Part shown: piece by piece, positions 53,247 through 63,054 of the stretch
Position numbering within the stretch: position 1 is the first letter of the stretch
How the letters are laid out: the number at the start of each line of letters is the position of its first letter
DNA from: Alteromonas antoniana
GTDB lineage: Bacteria > Pseudomonadota > Gammaproteobacteria > Enterobacterales > Alteromonadaceae
Reading direction: 5' to 3'
DNA length: 64,000 bases
Assembly: GCF_019249295.1 (NCBI RefSeq)
Contig: NZ_JAESDH010000007.1
Location: 1 to 64,000 of the forward strand
Made by a program: the position numbers and the translations under genes
The notes under the pieces: model-generated
Seen by the model: only the letters and a program-made list of their open reading frames with translations
What the model was told of the DNA's origin: nothing
Databases searched by the model: none

Positions 53247-55430
53247 ATGCAGATTGAGCAGCAACTTGCATGGGCGAAATGTCCCCATCCGTTCTCGATT
53301 CTTGGCCCTCACCAGCAGGGAAAAAATAAGGTGGTGACAGCCTGGCTGCCCGGCGCTACAGAGGTAAAAGCCGCAATCGTTGGAAGTCGCAAAAAGCCGG
53401 TATCACTGGATCGCCAGAATGACAGCGACTTATTCAGCGCAGCGGTGCCGCTGAAAGATGACGAGCGCTATATACTGCATGTTACACGAGGCAGTGAGAC
53501 CTGTAAGATTCTGGATCCTTATCAGTTTTCTCAGGACGCATATCACGCTGTCCACTTTATCGATCACCAACCAGCAAACCTGTACCGTCAGGCAGGTGCG
53601 CAGCCAATCACCATTAACGATGGCAAAGGCGATGCACATGCTATCCGTTTTGCGGTGTATGCACCCAACGCCGGTGCTGTCTCTCTGATAGGCGACTTTA
53701 ATGGCTGGGATGGACGTAGCCATCCTATGCAGAAAACCGAACTGGGATACTGGGTATTAGTGATTCCCGGCCTTCAGGAAGGTGAACGGTACAAGTACCA
53801 GATTAAAGACAGTGCGGGCAACGATCTTCCGCACAAAGCAGATCCGGTTGGTTTTCACGCTGAACAATACCCGTCTCATGCCTCCAGAATTTATTACCAC
53901 GATAACTATCAGTGGAATGATCAGCAATGGATGGAAGCGCGCAAAAAAGACAAATATCGCTCTGCAATGTGTATCTATGAAGTGCATCTTGGCTCGTGGA
54001 AACGTCCGGGCGAAGAGAGTTCTGAGCGATACCTGAGCTATCGTGAACTGGCAGATGACTTGGTGAGCTATGCGAAGGATATGGGCTATACCCATCTTGA
54101 GCTGCTGCCGGTATCCGAATTCCCGTTTGATGGTTCCTGGGGGTATCAGCCGGTAGGCATGTTTGCGCCAACCAGTCGCTTTGGAACTCCTGACGACTTT
54201 AAATACTTTGTCGATTCAGCCCATCAGGCCGGTATAGGCGTGATCATCGACTGGGTGCCCGCGCACTTTCCAGAGGACGGGCACGGCCCGGCGAGGTTTG
54301 ACGGCAGCCATGTCTACGAATACGAAGATCCGCGCCGTGGCTGGCATCCGGATTGGAACTCCTGTATTTACGACTTTGGCAAAGGTGCTGTTCGCCAGTT
54401 CCTGGTTGCCAACGCACTTTACTGGCTGGACAAATTTCACATTGACGGTCTGCGCGTCGATGCCGTGGCCTCTATGTTATACCTGGATTATTCGCGCAAC
54501 GACGGGGAATGGATCCCGAATGTTGATGGTGGTAACGAAAACTATGAAGCGATCAGTTTATTACGCTGGATGAATGAAGAAGTGTATAAGCACTTCCCCC
54601 ATGCGATGACCATTGCGGAGGAATCAACCTCATTTCCAAAAGTGTCTCGACCGGTTTTCGACGGCGGGCTGGGCTTCGGCTTCAAATGGAATATGGGCTG
54701 GATGCACGATTCTTTGCATTTTATCAGCAAAGATCCGGCATATCGTCGCTATCACCACGGTGATATTACGTTTTCCATGGTTTATGCATTCGATGAAAAC
54801 TTCGTGCTGCCAATTTCTCATGATGAAGTGGTGCATGGCAAAGGCAGCCTGATTGGCAAAATGCCGGGTGACGAATGGCAGCAGGCGGCCAACATGCGCT
54901 GTTATGCGGCATTTATGTATGGGCACCCGGGTAAAAAGCTGAATTTTATGGGTAATGAACTGGCCCAGAGTCGGGAATGGAACCACGATATCGGCCTGGA
55001 CTGGGGACTGCTTGAGTTTGACAAACACCGCGGCATTCAGCAACTGTACCGCACGCTTAATCATACCTACCGAAACCTGCCTGCATTGTATGAGCTGGAC
55101 AATCAGCCGGAAGGCTTTGCCTGGATTGATCATGAAAATGCAGGGCAAAGCGTGCTGTCGTTCGTACGTTTTTCTGCCGACCGCAAGCAAAAGGTCTATG
55201 TCATCAGTAATTTCACGCCGGTGCCACGTTCTCATTTCAGACTGGGAGTGCAGGACGCAGGCGAATATACAGTTGCATTGAACACCGACAGTCAGGTATT
55301 TTGGGGCAGTGAATATCCCGTTAACAGCGTGATGCAGGCAGATGACCAGCCTTGGAATCATCAGCCGCATTCTATCGAAGTTTCTCTTCCTCCTCTGGCC
55401 ACGCTGTTTATAACCTTTGAACAGGAGTAA
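53247..55430 (+). CDS. glgB: 1,4-alpha-glucan branching enzyme
   Basis: GlgB forms alpha-1,6 branches in glycogen. The 727-residue product has an N-terminal carbohydrate-binding domain pair (residues 1-220), then the GH13 core with YEVHLGSWKR, GHGPARFDGSHVYEYED, the nucleophile DGLRVDAVASMLYLDYSRN (about residue 402) and the general acid IAEEST. LSHDEVVHGKGSL-like text (ISHDEVVHGKGSLIGKMPGD) confirms GlgB. glgX begins two bases after its stop. Confidence 0.96.
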   Translation: MQIEQQLAWAKCPHPFSILGPHQQGKNKVVTAWLPGATEVKAAIVGSRKKPVSLDRQNDSDLFSAAVPLKDDERYILHVTRGSETCKILDPYQFSQDAYHAVHFIDHQPANLYRQAGAQPITINDGKGDAHAIRFAVYAPNAGAVSLIGDFNGWDGRSHPMQKTELGYWVLVIPGLQEGERYKYQIKDSAGNDLPHKADPVGFHAEQYPSHASRIYYHDNYQWNDQQWMEARKKDKYRSAMCIYEVHLGSWKRPGEESSERYLSYRELADDLVSYAKDMGYTHLELLPVSEFPFDGSWGYQPVGMFAPTSRFGTPDDFKYFVDSAHQAGIGVIIDWVPAHFPEDGHGPARFDGSHVYEYEDPRRGWHPDWNSCIYDFGKGAVRQFLVANALYWLDKFHIDGLRVDAVASMLYLDYSRNDGEWIPNVDGGNENYEAISLLRWMNEEVYKHFPHAMTIAEESTSFPKVSRPVFDGGLGFGFKWNMGWMHDSLHFISKDPAYRRYHHGDITFSMVYAFDENFVLPISHDEVVHGKGSLIGKMPGDEWQQAANMRCYAAFMYGHPGKKLNFMGNELAQSREWNHDIGLDWGLLEFDKHRGIQQLYRTLNHTYRNLPALYELDNQPEGFAWIDHENAGQSVLSFVRFSADRKQKVYVISNFTPVPRSHFRLGVQDAGEYTVALNTDSQVFWGSEYPVNSVMQADDQPWNHQPHSIEVSLPPLATLFITFEQE

Positions 55431-55432
55431 GT

Positions 55433-57520
55433 GTGGACGCAAAAGTCGACACATCAACGTTTTCAGTGGTCTCCACGGGACATCCATACCCGTTAGGTGC
55501 TGCGGTCAGCGAGACAGGGTGTAACTTTGCGGTTTACAGCCCGGATGCCCGGGCTGTGCTGCTATGCCTTTATAACAACGATACTGAAGAGCCATTAAGC
55601 GAAGTGCTGCTGCCCGGCAAAAGCGGCGATATCTGGCACGGTTTTGTGTCGGACGTCAAACACGGGCAACTCTACGGGTACCGTGTTGACAGAGGAGACG
55701 GACAGCTTCATAGCGCGCCTGCCGATAAATTGCTTATTGATCCATACGCGAAAAAACTCAGTCGCCCCATGCACTGGAACGCAAGGCAATACGCAAATGA
55801 CTCACATTTTATGGTGTCGAAAAGTGTTGTAGTTGATGCCACTCGCTACGCAGCACCTTCTGAAACCAGACCCACTATAGCGCCTCACAAGCGTGTTATT
55901 TATGAAACGCACGTAAAGGGGCTGACCAAGCTGCATCCTGAAGTACCTGAGCCTGAGCAGGGTAAGTACCTTGGTGCCTGTCATCCGCAAGTCCTTGAGC
56001 ATCTGGTTTCACTCGGGGTTACTACAGTGCAGTTCATGCCTGTGGCCAGCTTCATGCCCGAGCCTTACATCACCGAGAAGGGACTGACGAATTACTGGGG
56101 GTATAATCCGGTCAACTTTTTTGCCCCGGAACCTCGCTATGGGATCCGCGATGCGCTTGCCGAAATCAAGCACATGGTAGATTGCTACCACAGGGCAGGG
56201 CTGGAGGTGATTGTTGACGTCGTCTTCAATCACACTGCGGAAGGCGGGAAGGGGGGGCCGATTCTGTCGTTCAAAGGGTTTAGCCCATATCAATCCTATC
56301 TGCTGGAGCAATCCGCTGACGGTGAGCTGGTATATTCTAATCATTCCGGATGCGGCAACACGGTACATACGGCGCATACCATGTTAACAGCGCTGGTGAT
56401 GGATGCCCTGCGTCACTGGGTAGAAGTTATTGGTGTTGACGGCTTCCGTTTCGATCTTGCGGTCTGTCTGGGCCGGGATCCTCAGCAGTATCGTAAAAAC
56501 GCCGGATTGTTGCGGGCTATTTCTCAGGATCCGGTATTAAAGGATGTTGTTCTGATTGCCGAACCCTGGGATATTGGTCCGGGTGGTTATCAGGTGGGCA
56601 ACTTTCCGACTTCCTGGCTGGAGGTTAATGATCAGTACCGGGACACCATACGCGCGTTCTGGCGCGGTGATGAAGGCCTTACTGCCGACTTCGCTACGCG
56701 CCTGATGGGCTCACGCGACATCTTTCATAAAGGCCGTCGCCATATCAATACGTCGGTAAATCATGTGACCTATCATGACGGCTTTACCCTTCACGATCTG
56801 GTGAGCTATGCAGAGCGCCATAATCAGGCAAACGGAGAAGACAATCGCGATGGGCATGGCCATAACCTTTCCGCAAATTATGGCCATGAGGGGGAAACGC
56901 AGGACCAGAGGATCCTGTCGTTGCGAGAGCGTCAAAAACGCAACCTGTTTGCGACCTTACTGTTTTCCCAGGGCACGCCGCACATTTTAGGCGGCGATGA
57001 GCTTAGTAAAACGCAGCAGGGAAACAACAACGCGTATTGTCAGGACAATGCACTTAACTGGTATGAGTGGAACCTGAACAAGCGTAAACAGGATTTTCTT
57101 ACTTTTTGCCAGCATGTGATTAGATTACGACAAAACAGCGAACTGCTCAGTCGTATGAACCTGGAAGATGATCTCTTTTACAACGGTTACAATGTCGCAG
57201 CGATAAACTGGTATAAACCCGACGGGACTGACAAGGCATCAGAAGACTGGCAGGCCGCGCATAACAAAGCATTTGGCGTTGAAATCCGGGGTTGTAATGA
57301 CGGTGAACATGATCAGGAACACTGGTTTTTGTGTGTCAATGCCAGCGATAACGATGTCAGATTTAATTTGCCAGCGCTCTCTGTGCGCGGTGGATGGACC
57401 CTGCATCTGGATACCCGGTATTGTTCGGTGGATGAGCAACCGGCGATATGCATTCAGCGCGTATTTTTGCAGGCAGGGCGTAGTATGGCATTATTTAGCT
57501 ACAATCAGCAGGCACGCTGA
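55433..57520 (+). CDS. glgX: Glycogen debranching enzyme GlgX
   Basis: GlgX cleaves alpha-1,6 branches of limit dextrins. The 695-residue product begins with a CBM48 domain (HPYPLGAAVSETGCNFAVYS) and has GH13 motifs YETHVKGLTKLHPEVPE, VDVVFNHTAEGGKGGP, nucleophile region GVDGFRFDLAVCLGRDP and acid region VLIAEPWDIGPGGYQ, then GDELSKTQQGNNNAYCQDN. The GTG start lies two bases after glgB, giving a coupled pair. Confidence 0.95.
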   Translation: MDAKVDTSTFSVVSTGHPYPLGAAVSETGCNFAVYSPDARAVLLCLYNNDTEEPLSEVLLPGKSGDIWHGFVSDVKHGQLYGYRVDRGDGQLHSAPADKLLIDPYAKKLSRPMHWNARQYANDSHFMVSKSVVVDATRYAAPSETRPTIAPHKRVIYETHVKGLTKLHPEVPEPEQGKYLGACHPQVLEHLVSLGVTTVQFMPVASFMPEPYITEKGLTNYWGYNPVNFFAPEPRYGIRDALAEIKHMVDCYHRAGLEVIVDVVFNHTAEGGKGGPILSFKGFSPYQSYLLEQSADGELVYSNHSGCGNTVHTAHTMLTALVMDALRHWVEVIGVDGFRFDLAVCLGRDPQQYRKNAGLLRAISQDPVLKDVVLIAEPWDIGPGGYQVGNFPTSWLEVNDQYRDTIRAFWRGDEGLTADFATRLMGSRDIFHKGRRHINTSVNHVTYHDGFTLHDLVSYAERHNQANGEDNRDGHGHNLSANYGHEGETQDQRILSLRERQKRNLFATLLFSQGTPHILGGDELSKTQQGNNNAYCQDNALNWYEWNLNKRKQDFLTFCQHVIRLRQNSELLSRMNLEDDLFYNGYNVAAINWYKPDGTDKASEDWQAAHNKAFGVEIRGCNDGEHDQEHWFLCVNASDNDVRFNLPALSVRGGWTLHLDTRYCSVDEQPAICIQRVFLQAGRSMALFSYNQQAR

Positions 57521-57672
57521 CGGAAATTCAGTCATCAGACAAGGTAATTGATTTACCAGCGTCGTGATTTACAGCAAGTTTATCGAATTCTTCAAAAACC
57601 CGGCCGGGAAGTCTGTTCATATCTCCAGCGGATGGTATGATGCGCTCCCATCTGAAACGTGAGGATTATCCT

Positions 57673-59226
57673 ATGCAAAATGATGGTGTAACAGCACAGG
57701 CGGACACGCTTTGTGACATTGGTTTTATTGGTCTGGGCGTGATGGGAAGCAACCTGACAATGAACCTGGCAGATCACGGCTATCGCGTTGCCTGTTTTGA
57801 TCTGGACCAACACAAAGTGGATGCTATTCTGCAAAAAGATGCAGATGAACGTCACAGTGATGCCGCCCCCCGTGTTGAAGGGTGTAGTTCCTACACTGAA
57901 TTACTCAGCAAGCTAAAAGCACCGCATTTAATTATCCTTTCGGTTCCTGCCGGCGACCCGGTAGACCACGTTTGTAATCACCTGATTGATGCTGGCATTC
58001 ATGCTGACGATATCGTTGTCGATACCGGTAACAGCCTGTGGACAGACTCTGTGACCCGGGAAGAGCATTACAAAGGTAAATTTATCTTCTTCTCTACTGC
58101 GGTATCCGGTGGTGAAGTCGGCGCGCGCTTCGGCCCGTCGCTTATGCCATCCGGCAATCCCTATGCATGGACACGTCTTGAGCCCGTGCTTACTGCCATT
58201 GCTGCAAAAGTGGATCCTGAAACCGGCAAGCCAATTGAATCCTTTACTCCCGGAAAGCCGGTTACGGAAGGTGAGCCCTGCGCCACCTACATTGGTCCGG
58301 TAGGGGCAGGCCATTATGTCAAAATGGTGCATAACGGTATTGAATACGCTGATATGCAGCTTATTTGCGAAACCTACCATATGATGCGTGAGGCATTACA
58401 TATGTCTGCCGCTGAGATTGCTGCGGTATTCCGCCAATGGAATGACGGTAAGCTTAACAGCTACCTGATGGAAATCAGCGCGGAAGTCCTTGAGCAAATG
58501 GATCCGGAAACCAATGTACCGCTGGTGGACGTGATTTTAGATAAAGCAGGGCAGAAGGGCACCGGTTTGTGGACAGCTGTCAGTGCGCTTCAGGTTGGCA
58601 GCCCGGCCCAAACGATCACCTCAGCAGTATTTGCCCGAAGTCTGTCATCATTGAAGGATGAACGGGTTGCCGCCAGCGAGACGCTGGCAGGTCCGGACGC
58701 CTTGTCGCTTACCGATGAAGAAAAGCTGGCGGTGGTGAATAAGCTGGAGCAGGCGCTGTATTGCTCGAAAATCTGCGCCTATGCGCAGGGCTTCCAGTTG
58801 ATGGCGATTGCTGCCAAAGAGCATGGCTGGTCGCTGGACTTTGGTGAAATTGCCAAAATCTGGCGGGCGGGGTGTATTATTCGCGCCGTGTTCCTGCAGT
58901 CTATCGCGAAAGCGTATGAGAATAACGAAGAGCTGTCTAATTTGTTAATGGATCCGTTTTTCTCGGATCAGATTGCTCATTTCCAGTCCGACTGGCGCGA
59001 ATCCATTGCCAAAGCAACACTCGCAGGCGTTCCGTGTCCGGCGATGATGTCTGCGTTGAGTTATTATGACAGCTACCGCACTGCAGTTTTGCCTGCCAAC
59101 CTGTTGCAAGGCCAGCGCGATTACTTTGGTGCACACACCTATCAGCGCGTGGATAAGCCTGCAGGTAAAAAGTATCATCTGAACTGGAGTGATCCTGCAA
59201 GACCTCAGGTGGCTATCAAGAAATAA
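57673..59226 (+). CDS. gnd: 6-phosphogluconate dehydrogenase, decarboxylating
   Basis: Gnd makes ribulose-5-phosphate, CO2 and NADPH, the second redox step of the oxidative pentose phosphate route. The 517-residue product has the NADP fold DIGFIGLGVMGSNLTMNLAD and the catalytic region IGPVGAGHYVKMVHNGIEY with the loop ending KGTGLWT. It is longer than the 468-residue E. coli type and resembles the longer gammaproteobacterial and eukaryotic forms. GAGGA is seven bases before the ATG, so the upstream start is not used. A 152-bp gap separates it from glgX. Confidence 0.95.
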   Translation: MQNDGVTAQADTLCDIGFIGLGVMGSNLTMNLADHGYRVACFDLDQHKVDAILQKDADERHSDAAPRVEGCSSYTELLSKLKAPHLIILSVPAGDPVDHVCNHLIDAGIHADDIVVDTGNSLWTDSVTREEHYKGKFIFFSTAVSGGEVGARFGPSLMPSGNPYAWTRLEPVLTAIAAKVDPETGKPIESFTPGKPVTEGEPCATYIGPVGAGHYVKMVHNGIEYADMQLICETYHMMREALHMSAAEIAAVFRQWNDGKLNSYLMEISAEVLEQMDPETNVPLVDVILDKAGQKGTGLWTAVSALQVGSPAQTITSAVFARSLSSLKDERVAASETLAGPDALSLTDEEKLAVVNKLEQALYCSKICAYAQGFQLMAIAAKEHGWSLDFGEIAKIWRAGCIIRAVFLQSIAKAYENNEELSNLLMDPFFSDQIAHFQSDWRESIAKATLAGVPCPAMMSALSYYDSYRTAVLPANLLQGQRDYFGAHTYQRVDKPAGKKYHLNWSDPARPQVAIKK

Positions 59227-59252
59227 TTTTCAGTAGCTGAGGAAGCCGGAAT

Positions 59253-59648
59253 ATGAGTGAAAAGTGGCGTGAAACCTTATCAGATGAAGAATACCGTGTG
59301 ACTCGTGAAGCTGCTACGGAAAGACCTTTCACCGGCGTTTTGCTCGATGAGAGTCGCAGTGGTACTTACGTGTGTAAATGTTGTGGTGCTCCACTTTTCC
59401 CCTCGGATACAAAGTTTGATGCTGGCTGCGGGTGGCCTTCGTTCTTTAAGCAACTTGACGATGAGAATGTGGGTTACAGAGAGGATCTTACTCACGGAAT
59501 GCGCCGCGTGGAAATCTTCTGTAAGTCCTGCGATGCCCACTTAGGTCATGTGTTTCCGGACGGCCCTGAGCCGACAGGACAACGCTACTGTGTGAACTCG
59601 CTGTCGATGACGTTCAAGTCAGATGACAAGGACGTAGTACCGGGATAG
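59253..59648 (+). CDS. msrB: Peptide-methionine (R)-S-oxide reductase
   Basis: MsrB repairs the R form of methionine sulfoxide. The 131-residue product has the two zinc CxxC pairs (CKCC at 41-44 and CKSC at 90-93), the substrate loop GWPSFF and the catalytic Cys113 in [11 protein letters not shown], with [12 protein letters not shown] before it. It follows gnd by 26 bp and may share its transcript. No partner msrA is in the window. Confidence 0.97.
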   Translation: MSEKWRETLSDEEYRVTREAATERPFTGVLLDESRSGTYVCKCCGAPLFPSDTKFDAGCGWPSFFKQLDDENVGYREDLTHGMRRVEIFCKSCDAHLGHVFPDGPEPTGQRYCVNSLSMTFKSDDKDVVPG

Positions 59649-60036
59649 CTACCCACATCATCAACATTCTCTGTGTTCAGCCCGCCGCGTTTTGGCATTA
59701 TCTTCAGATGGTAAACCGCGGCGCTTCCGTTACCGGGTTTTTCATATTCGTCGATGCGTAATCAACGCTGATACAGCGATGTGCCTGATATCGTTGCATA
59801 ATCCGGCAAAAAACACGCTGGTTGTCAGTACGTCATCCCCAACATCATTCTCGCCTTTTCTCACCACTGAAAAAATCGTTAAGTTAAACTGCGAAAGTGC
59901 ACATAACGACTTGCATTTCCGTACACCTGAAGTATGTTTATTTTGTAGTTATTTTGTAGTTATTTTGTAGTTATTTTGTAGTTATTTTGTAGTTATTTTG
60001 TAGTTATTTTGTAGTTATTTTATACAGATAGATGTC
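59649..60036 (+). other. Gap between msrB and the unknown gene, with tandem repeats
   Basis: About 390 bp without a supported gene. The last third is a tandem array (separate entry). A 92-codon open frame here runs into the repeats and lacks family features. Confidence 0.6.
59941..60017 (+). repeat. 11-bp tandem repeat, seven copies of TTTTGTAGTTA
   Basis: Seven perfect copies end about 20 bp before the next start codon. T tracts recur every 11 bp, about one helical turn, so the stretch should be bent. TTGTAG (59998-60003) and TATACA (60021-60026) are 17 bp apart and could be a promoter that uses one copy as its -35 box. Confidence 0.95.
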
Positions 60037-60507
60037 ATGACTAACGTTTCCCGGTTTTATACTGTTCCCGCCAATGATGTGATGCTGACACATGCCTCGG
60101 GTCACTGGACTACTCGAGAAGTTGGTGAGTTTGTCAGTGCCTATCGCAGAAATATTGAGAGGCTGCGCTCGATAACATGGGCTGATCTGATTGTGCTTCA
60201 CCAAGATCTCGAAATAGCAGAAGGTGTGACGCAATTATTAAAACCTGAAATTGTCCGAGCCAGACAGGGTGGTTTACGTGCCGTCGCCTTGGTTAATTTA
60301 TCGGAAAACCCACTTATTAACGTGCAGTCATACCTGGTTAGGATTTATCTCGAGCTTGGTGTTAATGCGAGCCTGTTTAATGCACTGGAACCAGCATGTA
60401 AATGGCTGGAAACTTATGGCTTTGTTTATAAGCCAGAGTCGCAGCCTGACAATCTGATTCCGCCCCGGCAAACTGAACTAATGGATAAAAAACAACCAGC
60501 ATTATAA
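60037..60507 (+). CDS. Unknown protein with a possible STAS-like fold
   Basis: The 156-residue soluble protein has an alternating strand-helix pattern that recalls STAS/SpoIIAA-like domains: SGHWTTREVGEFVSAYRRNI, ITWADLIVLHQDLEIAEG, GLRAVALVNLSEN, and IYLELGVNASLFNALEPACK. The last 25 residues are polar. I cannot name the family. It lies between msrB and a DUF2989 gene on the other strand. Only a weak ribosome site is visible, so translation may be inefficient or start from a short leader. Confidence 0.65.
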   Translation: MTNVSRFYTVPANDVMLTHASGHWTTREVGEFVSAYRRNIERLRSITWADLIVLHQDLEIAEGVTQLLKPEIVRARQGGLRAVALVNLSENPLINVQSYLVRIYLELGVNASLFNALEPACKWLETYGFVYKPESQPDNLIPPRQTELMDKKQPAL

Positions 60508-60594
60508 AGCCAGAGAACTATTCCGGCTAAAAATACTGGTTATCACAAAAAACTTTAGCTGTTTTTTCTGAAAGTTGCTTTCACAATACTCGTA

Positions 60595-61476
60595 TCAAAG
60601 TCGATAAAGCCCCAGCGCCTGCGCATCAAACTTACCGCTGTCCAGCGCGGATGTGATGTCTTCGGTTACATCATCTAATACGTCTGCGGGGAGCCCGAAT
60701 TTCTGTGCCAGTGCAGCTTGCTGAGAAGAATTCACCTTATCATTGTAGTTAGCCAGCACTCCTGCCCACACGTAAGCCATCCGGTAGTTTTCTTTTTCCA
60801 TTCCGATGGTGACCAATGTTGCATAAATCTCTTCATCAACCTCATCACTGCCGGGATAAAGCGACAATGCTTTGTACAGCGTATTGATTGTCGCATTGAG
60901 ATCGTCCTTCACTTGTATGGACGCCAGATTAACCAGTAATTCAGGATCATTAACCTGACCGGTGCGGCTGTAGTGCATGAAGCGCTGCAGGGCATCTTCG
61001 TGGCCATAGCGGGACCACTGATAGTAGGAGAGGTAAGGATCAGCAGACTGTCGCGTTTCTCTGGATAACCGGTCGATTTCCTTTCTTGCCGTTAATACGC
61101 CTTTCAGTCGCGTCGCTTCTTTATCCCGTATCTTTTTGTGCTCGATATGTGCGGCTTTTTCAATACACGTGAGGTAGTCTTCGAACTTCAGCAGCAAGTC
61201 GTATTTATGTCCGTCTGTCGCCTCGTTCTGGTGGTAATAGCGATGACGAATAATCTCTGCTTTCTCGTAGCGGCACTGATGATCCTGGTTAAGGTCGGTA
61301 CAGAACTCTCCCTGTTCCTGACAAATTTCGGAGATGGTAGGTTCGAACATGTCAGAACAAGCAGATAGGCCCAGAACAGATACGAATAAAATGATGCAGG
61401 CTGGTATTGTGGAAAAATTACTAAACAAAGCGCCAAAATTACCACTTCCATTGGCTTTTTTGAAAATTTTCAACAA
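60595..61476 (-). CDS. DUF2989 family lipoprotein
   Basis: The 293-residue product is a predicted lipoprotein: a membrane segment and lipobox LGLSAC with the cysteine at residue 40, then cysteine-containing text ICQEQGEFCTDLNQDHQCRY, a helical middle and the C-terminal TPR-like region NATINTLYKALSLYPGSDEV. This matches DUF2989 of Alteromonadales, whose function is unknown. A TTG start at 61476 is used, with AAGGGA upstream; no ATG is near. Residue +2 after the cysteine is Ser, favouring outer-membrane sorting. Confidence 0.85.
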   Translation of the reverse strand: MLKIFKKANGSGNFGALFSNFSTIPACIILFVSVLGLSACSDMFEPTISEICQEQGEFCTDLNQDHQCRYEKAEIIRHRYYHQNEATDGHKYDLLLKFEDYLTCIEKAAHIEHKKIRDKEATRLKGVLTARKEIDRLSRETRQSADPYLSYYQWSRYGHEDALQRFMHYSRTGQVNDPELLVNLASIQVKDDLNATINTLYKALSLYPGSDEVDEEIYATLVTIGMEKENYRMAYVWAGVLANYNDKVNSSQQAALAQKFGLPADVLDDVTEDITSALDSGKFDAQALGLYRL

Positions 61477-61608
61477 TTTGGTGTTCCCTTAACGTTTAAT
61501 TAAAATAGCGTTCGTCGCCGTCAGACGAATAACTTCACCTCAGTGTACCCTATAATATCCCGTCTTGACGTGCTTAGTCCCACAATTTTATCTGATGAAG
61601 GCAAGAGC

Positions 61609-63054
61609 ATGAATCAACAGTTTGAACAGGAACTACAAAGCAGTTGGCAGGAGCGTCAGGAATACGCGGAAATGATGTTGCCGCTGATTGGAAAGCTTTA
61701 TCGAAATCACGCCGTTGAAATTTCAGTCTATGGCCGCCCACTTCTGAATGCCAGTGCCATTGACGTCATCAAGGCACATCGTAAAGTCCGTCTGCACGAA
61801 GGTATCAAGCTGCGTCTGCGCGAAAGCTATCCGATTCTGCACGCGCTGAGCTCAATGAAGCTTGCCCCTTCACAGATTGATATTGGAAAACTGGCGTTTG
61901 ACTTCAACTACGGTGCTGCTGTTGATCAGGAAGACTTGCATACGTTCCTGCACGAAAAGCTGTCCGACGTGGTAGATAAGGATGACGATCAGGAACCTCA
62001 GGATGTCGTGCTTTATGGTTTTGGCCGGATTGGCCGTTTACTGGCGCGTTTATTGATTGAACGCCAGGGTAAAAATAACAAGCTTCGTTTGCGCGCTATT
62101 GTGGTTCGTGGTGGCCGCGATGGTGATTTGGAAAAGCGTGCCAGCCTGCTGCGACGCGATTCAGTACATGGCCCGTTCAATGGCAGTATCACCGTGGACC
62201 ATGAGCGCAATGCACTCAAAGCAAACGGCTCCTATATTCAGGTGATTTACGCAAACAGCCCGGATGAAGTGGATTACACGCAGTATGGAATTAACAATGC
62301 CATCATTGTGGATAATACCGGTATCTGGCGCGATCGCGATGGCCTGGGATTACATCTGAAAGCCAAAGGGACAGCGAAAGCGATCTTAACGGCTCCTGGT
62401 AAAGGCGACATAAAGAACATTGTTCACGGTGTAAACAATAACGATATTTTGCCGGAAGACACCATTCTGTCTGCTGCCAGCTGTACCACGAATGCCATCA
62501 CGCCGGTTTTAAAAGCCTTAGATGAAGAGTACGGCATCGAAAATGGCCATGTGGAAACGGTACACTCTTACACTAATGACCAGAACCTGATTGATAACTA
62601 TCACAAGGCAGAGCGACGCGGGCGTAGTGCACCACTGAATATGGTTATCACCGAAACCGGAGCAGCGAAAGCTGTGGCCAAGGCGTACCCGCAACTTGCC
62701 GGCAAGTTAACGGGTAACGCTATCCGCGTACCCACACCGAACGTCTCTCTGGCAATTCTGAACCTGAATCTGAAAAAAGAGACTGACAAAGTCGCAGTGA
62801 ATGAGTTTCTGCGCGATACGGCGTTGTTCTCAAATCTGCAGCATCAGATAGACTACACGGCAAGCAAAGAAATAGTATCTACCGACCTGGTTGGATCAAG
62901 AGCCGCGTCAGTGGTCGATTCTCAGGCCACAATCGTGTCAGAGAACCGCCTGACGCTTTACGTGTGGTATGACAATGAGTTCGGGTACAGTTGTCAGGTT
63001 ATGCGTTGTATTCGCGATATGGCCGGACTGAGCTTCCCCACACTGCCTGTATAA
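61609..63054 (+). CDS. Glyceraldehyde-3-phosphate dehydrogenase with N-terminal extension
   Basis: The 481-residue product has a GAPDH core beginning at about residue 130 ([18 protein letters not shown]) and the catalytic Cys292 in SAASCTTNAITPVLKAL, with HSYTNDQNLIDNYHKAERRG and WYDNEFGYSCQVMRCI. The first 130 residues are a mostly helical extension seen in a long GAPDH class known in gammaproteobacteria and actinobacteria. Its exact role, perhaps gluconeogenic, is unclear. The ATG at 61609 gives 481 residues; an upstream ATG adds 22 weak residues. Confidence 0.9.
   Translation: MNQQFEQELQSSWQERQEYAEMMLPLIGKLYRNHAVEISVYGRPLLNASAIDVIKAHRKVRLHEGIKLRLRESYPILHALSSMKLAPSQIDIGKLAFDFNYGAAVDQEDLHTFLHEKLSDVVDKDDDQEPQDVVLYGFGRIGRLLARLLIERQGKNNKLRLRAIVVRGGRDGDLEKRASLLRRDSVHGPFNGSITVDHERNALKANGSYIQVIYANSPDEVDYTQYGINNAIIVDNTGIWRDRDGLGLHLKAKGTAKAILTAPGKGDIKNIVHGVNNNDILPEDTILSAASCTTNAITPVLKALDEEYGIENGHVETVHSYTNDQNLIDNYHKAERRGRSAPLNMVITETGAAKAVAKAYPQLAGKLTGNAIRVPTPNVSLAILNLNLKKETDKVAVNEFLRDTALFSNLQHQIDYTASKEIVSTDLVGSRAASVVDSQATIVSENRLTLYVWYDNEFGYSCQVMRCIRDMAGLSFPTLPV

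Noticed and set aside
54630..55487. Long open frame antisense to glgB (285 codons)
   Set aside because: A shadow of a strongly coding gene; no domain is recognisable.
59692..59970. 92-codon open frame after msrB
   Set aside because: It starts in unlike sequence and its end reads into the 11-bp tandem repeats.
59941..60017. CRISPR-like array
   Set aside because: The units are contiguous 11-mers without spacers, and no cas gene is nearby.
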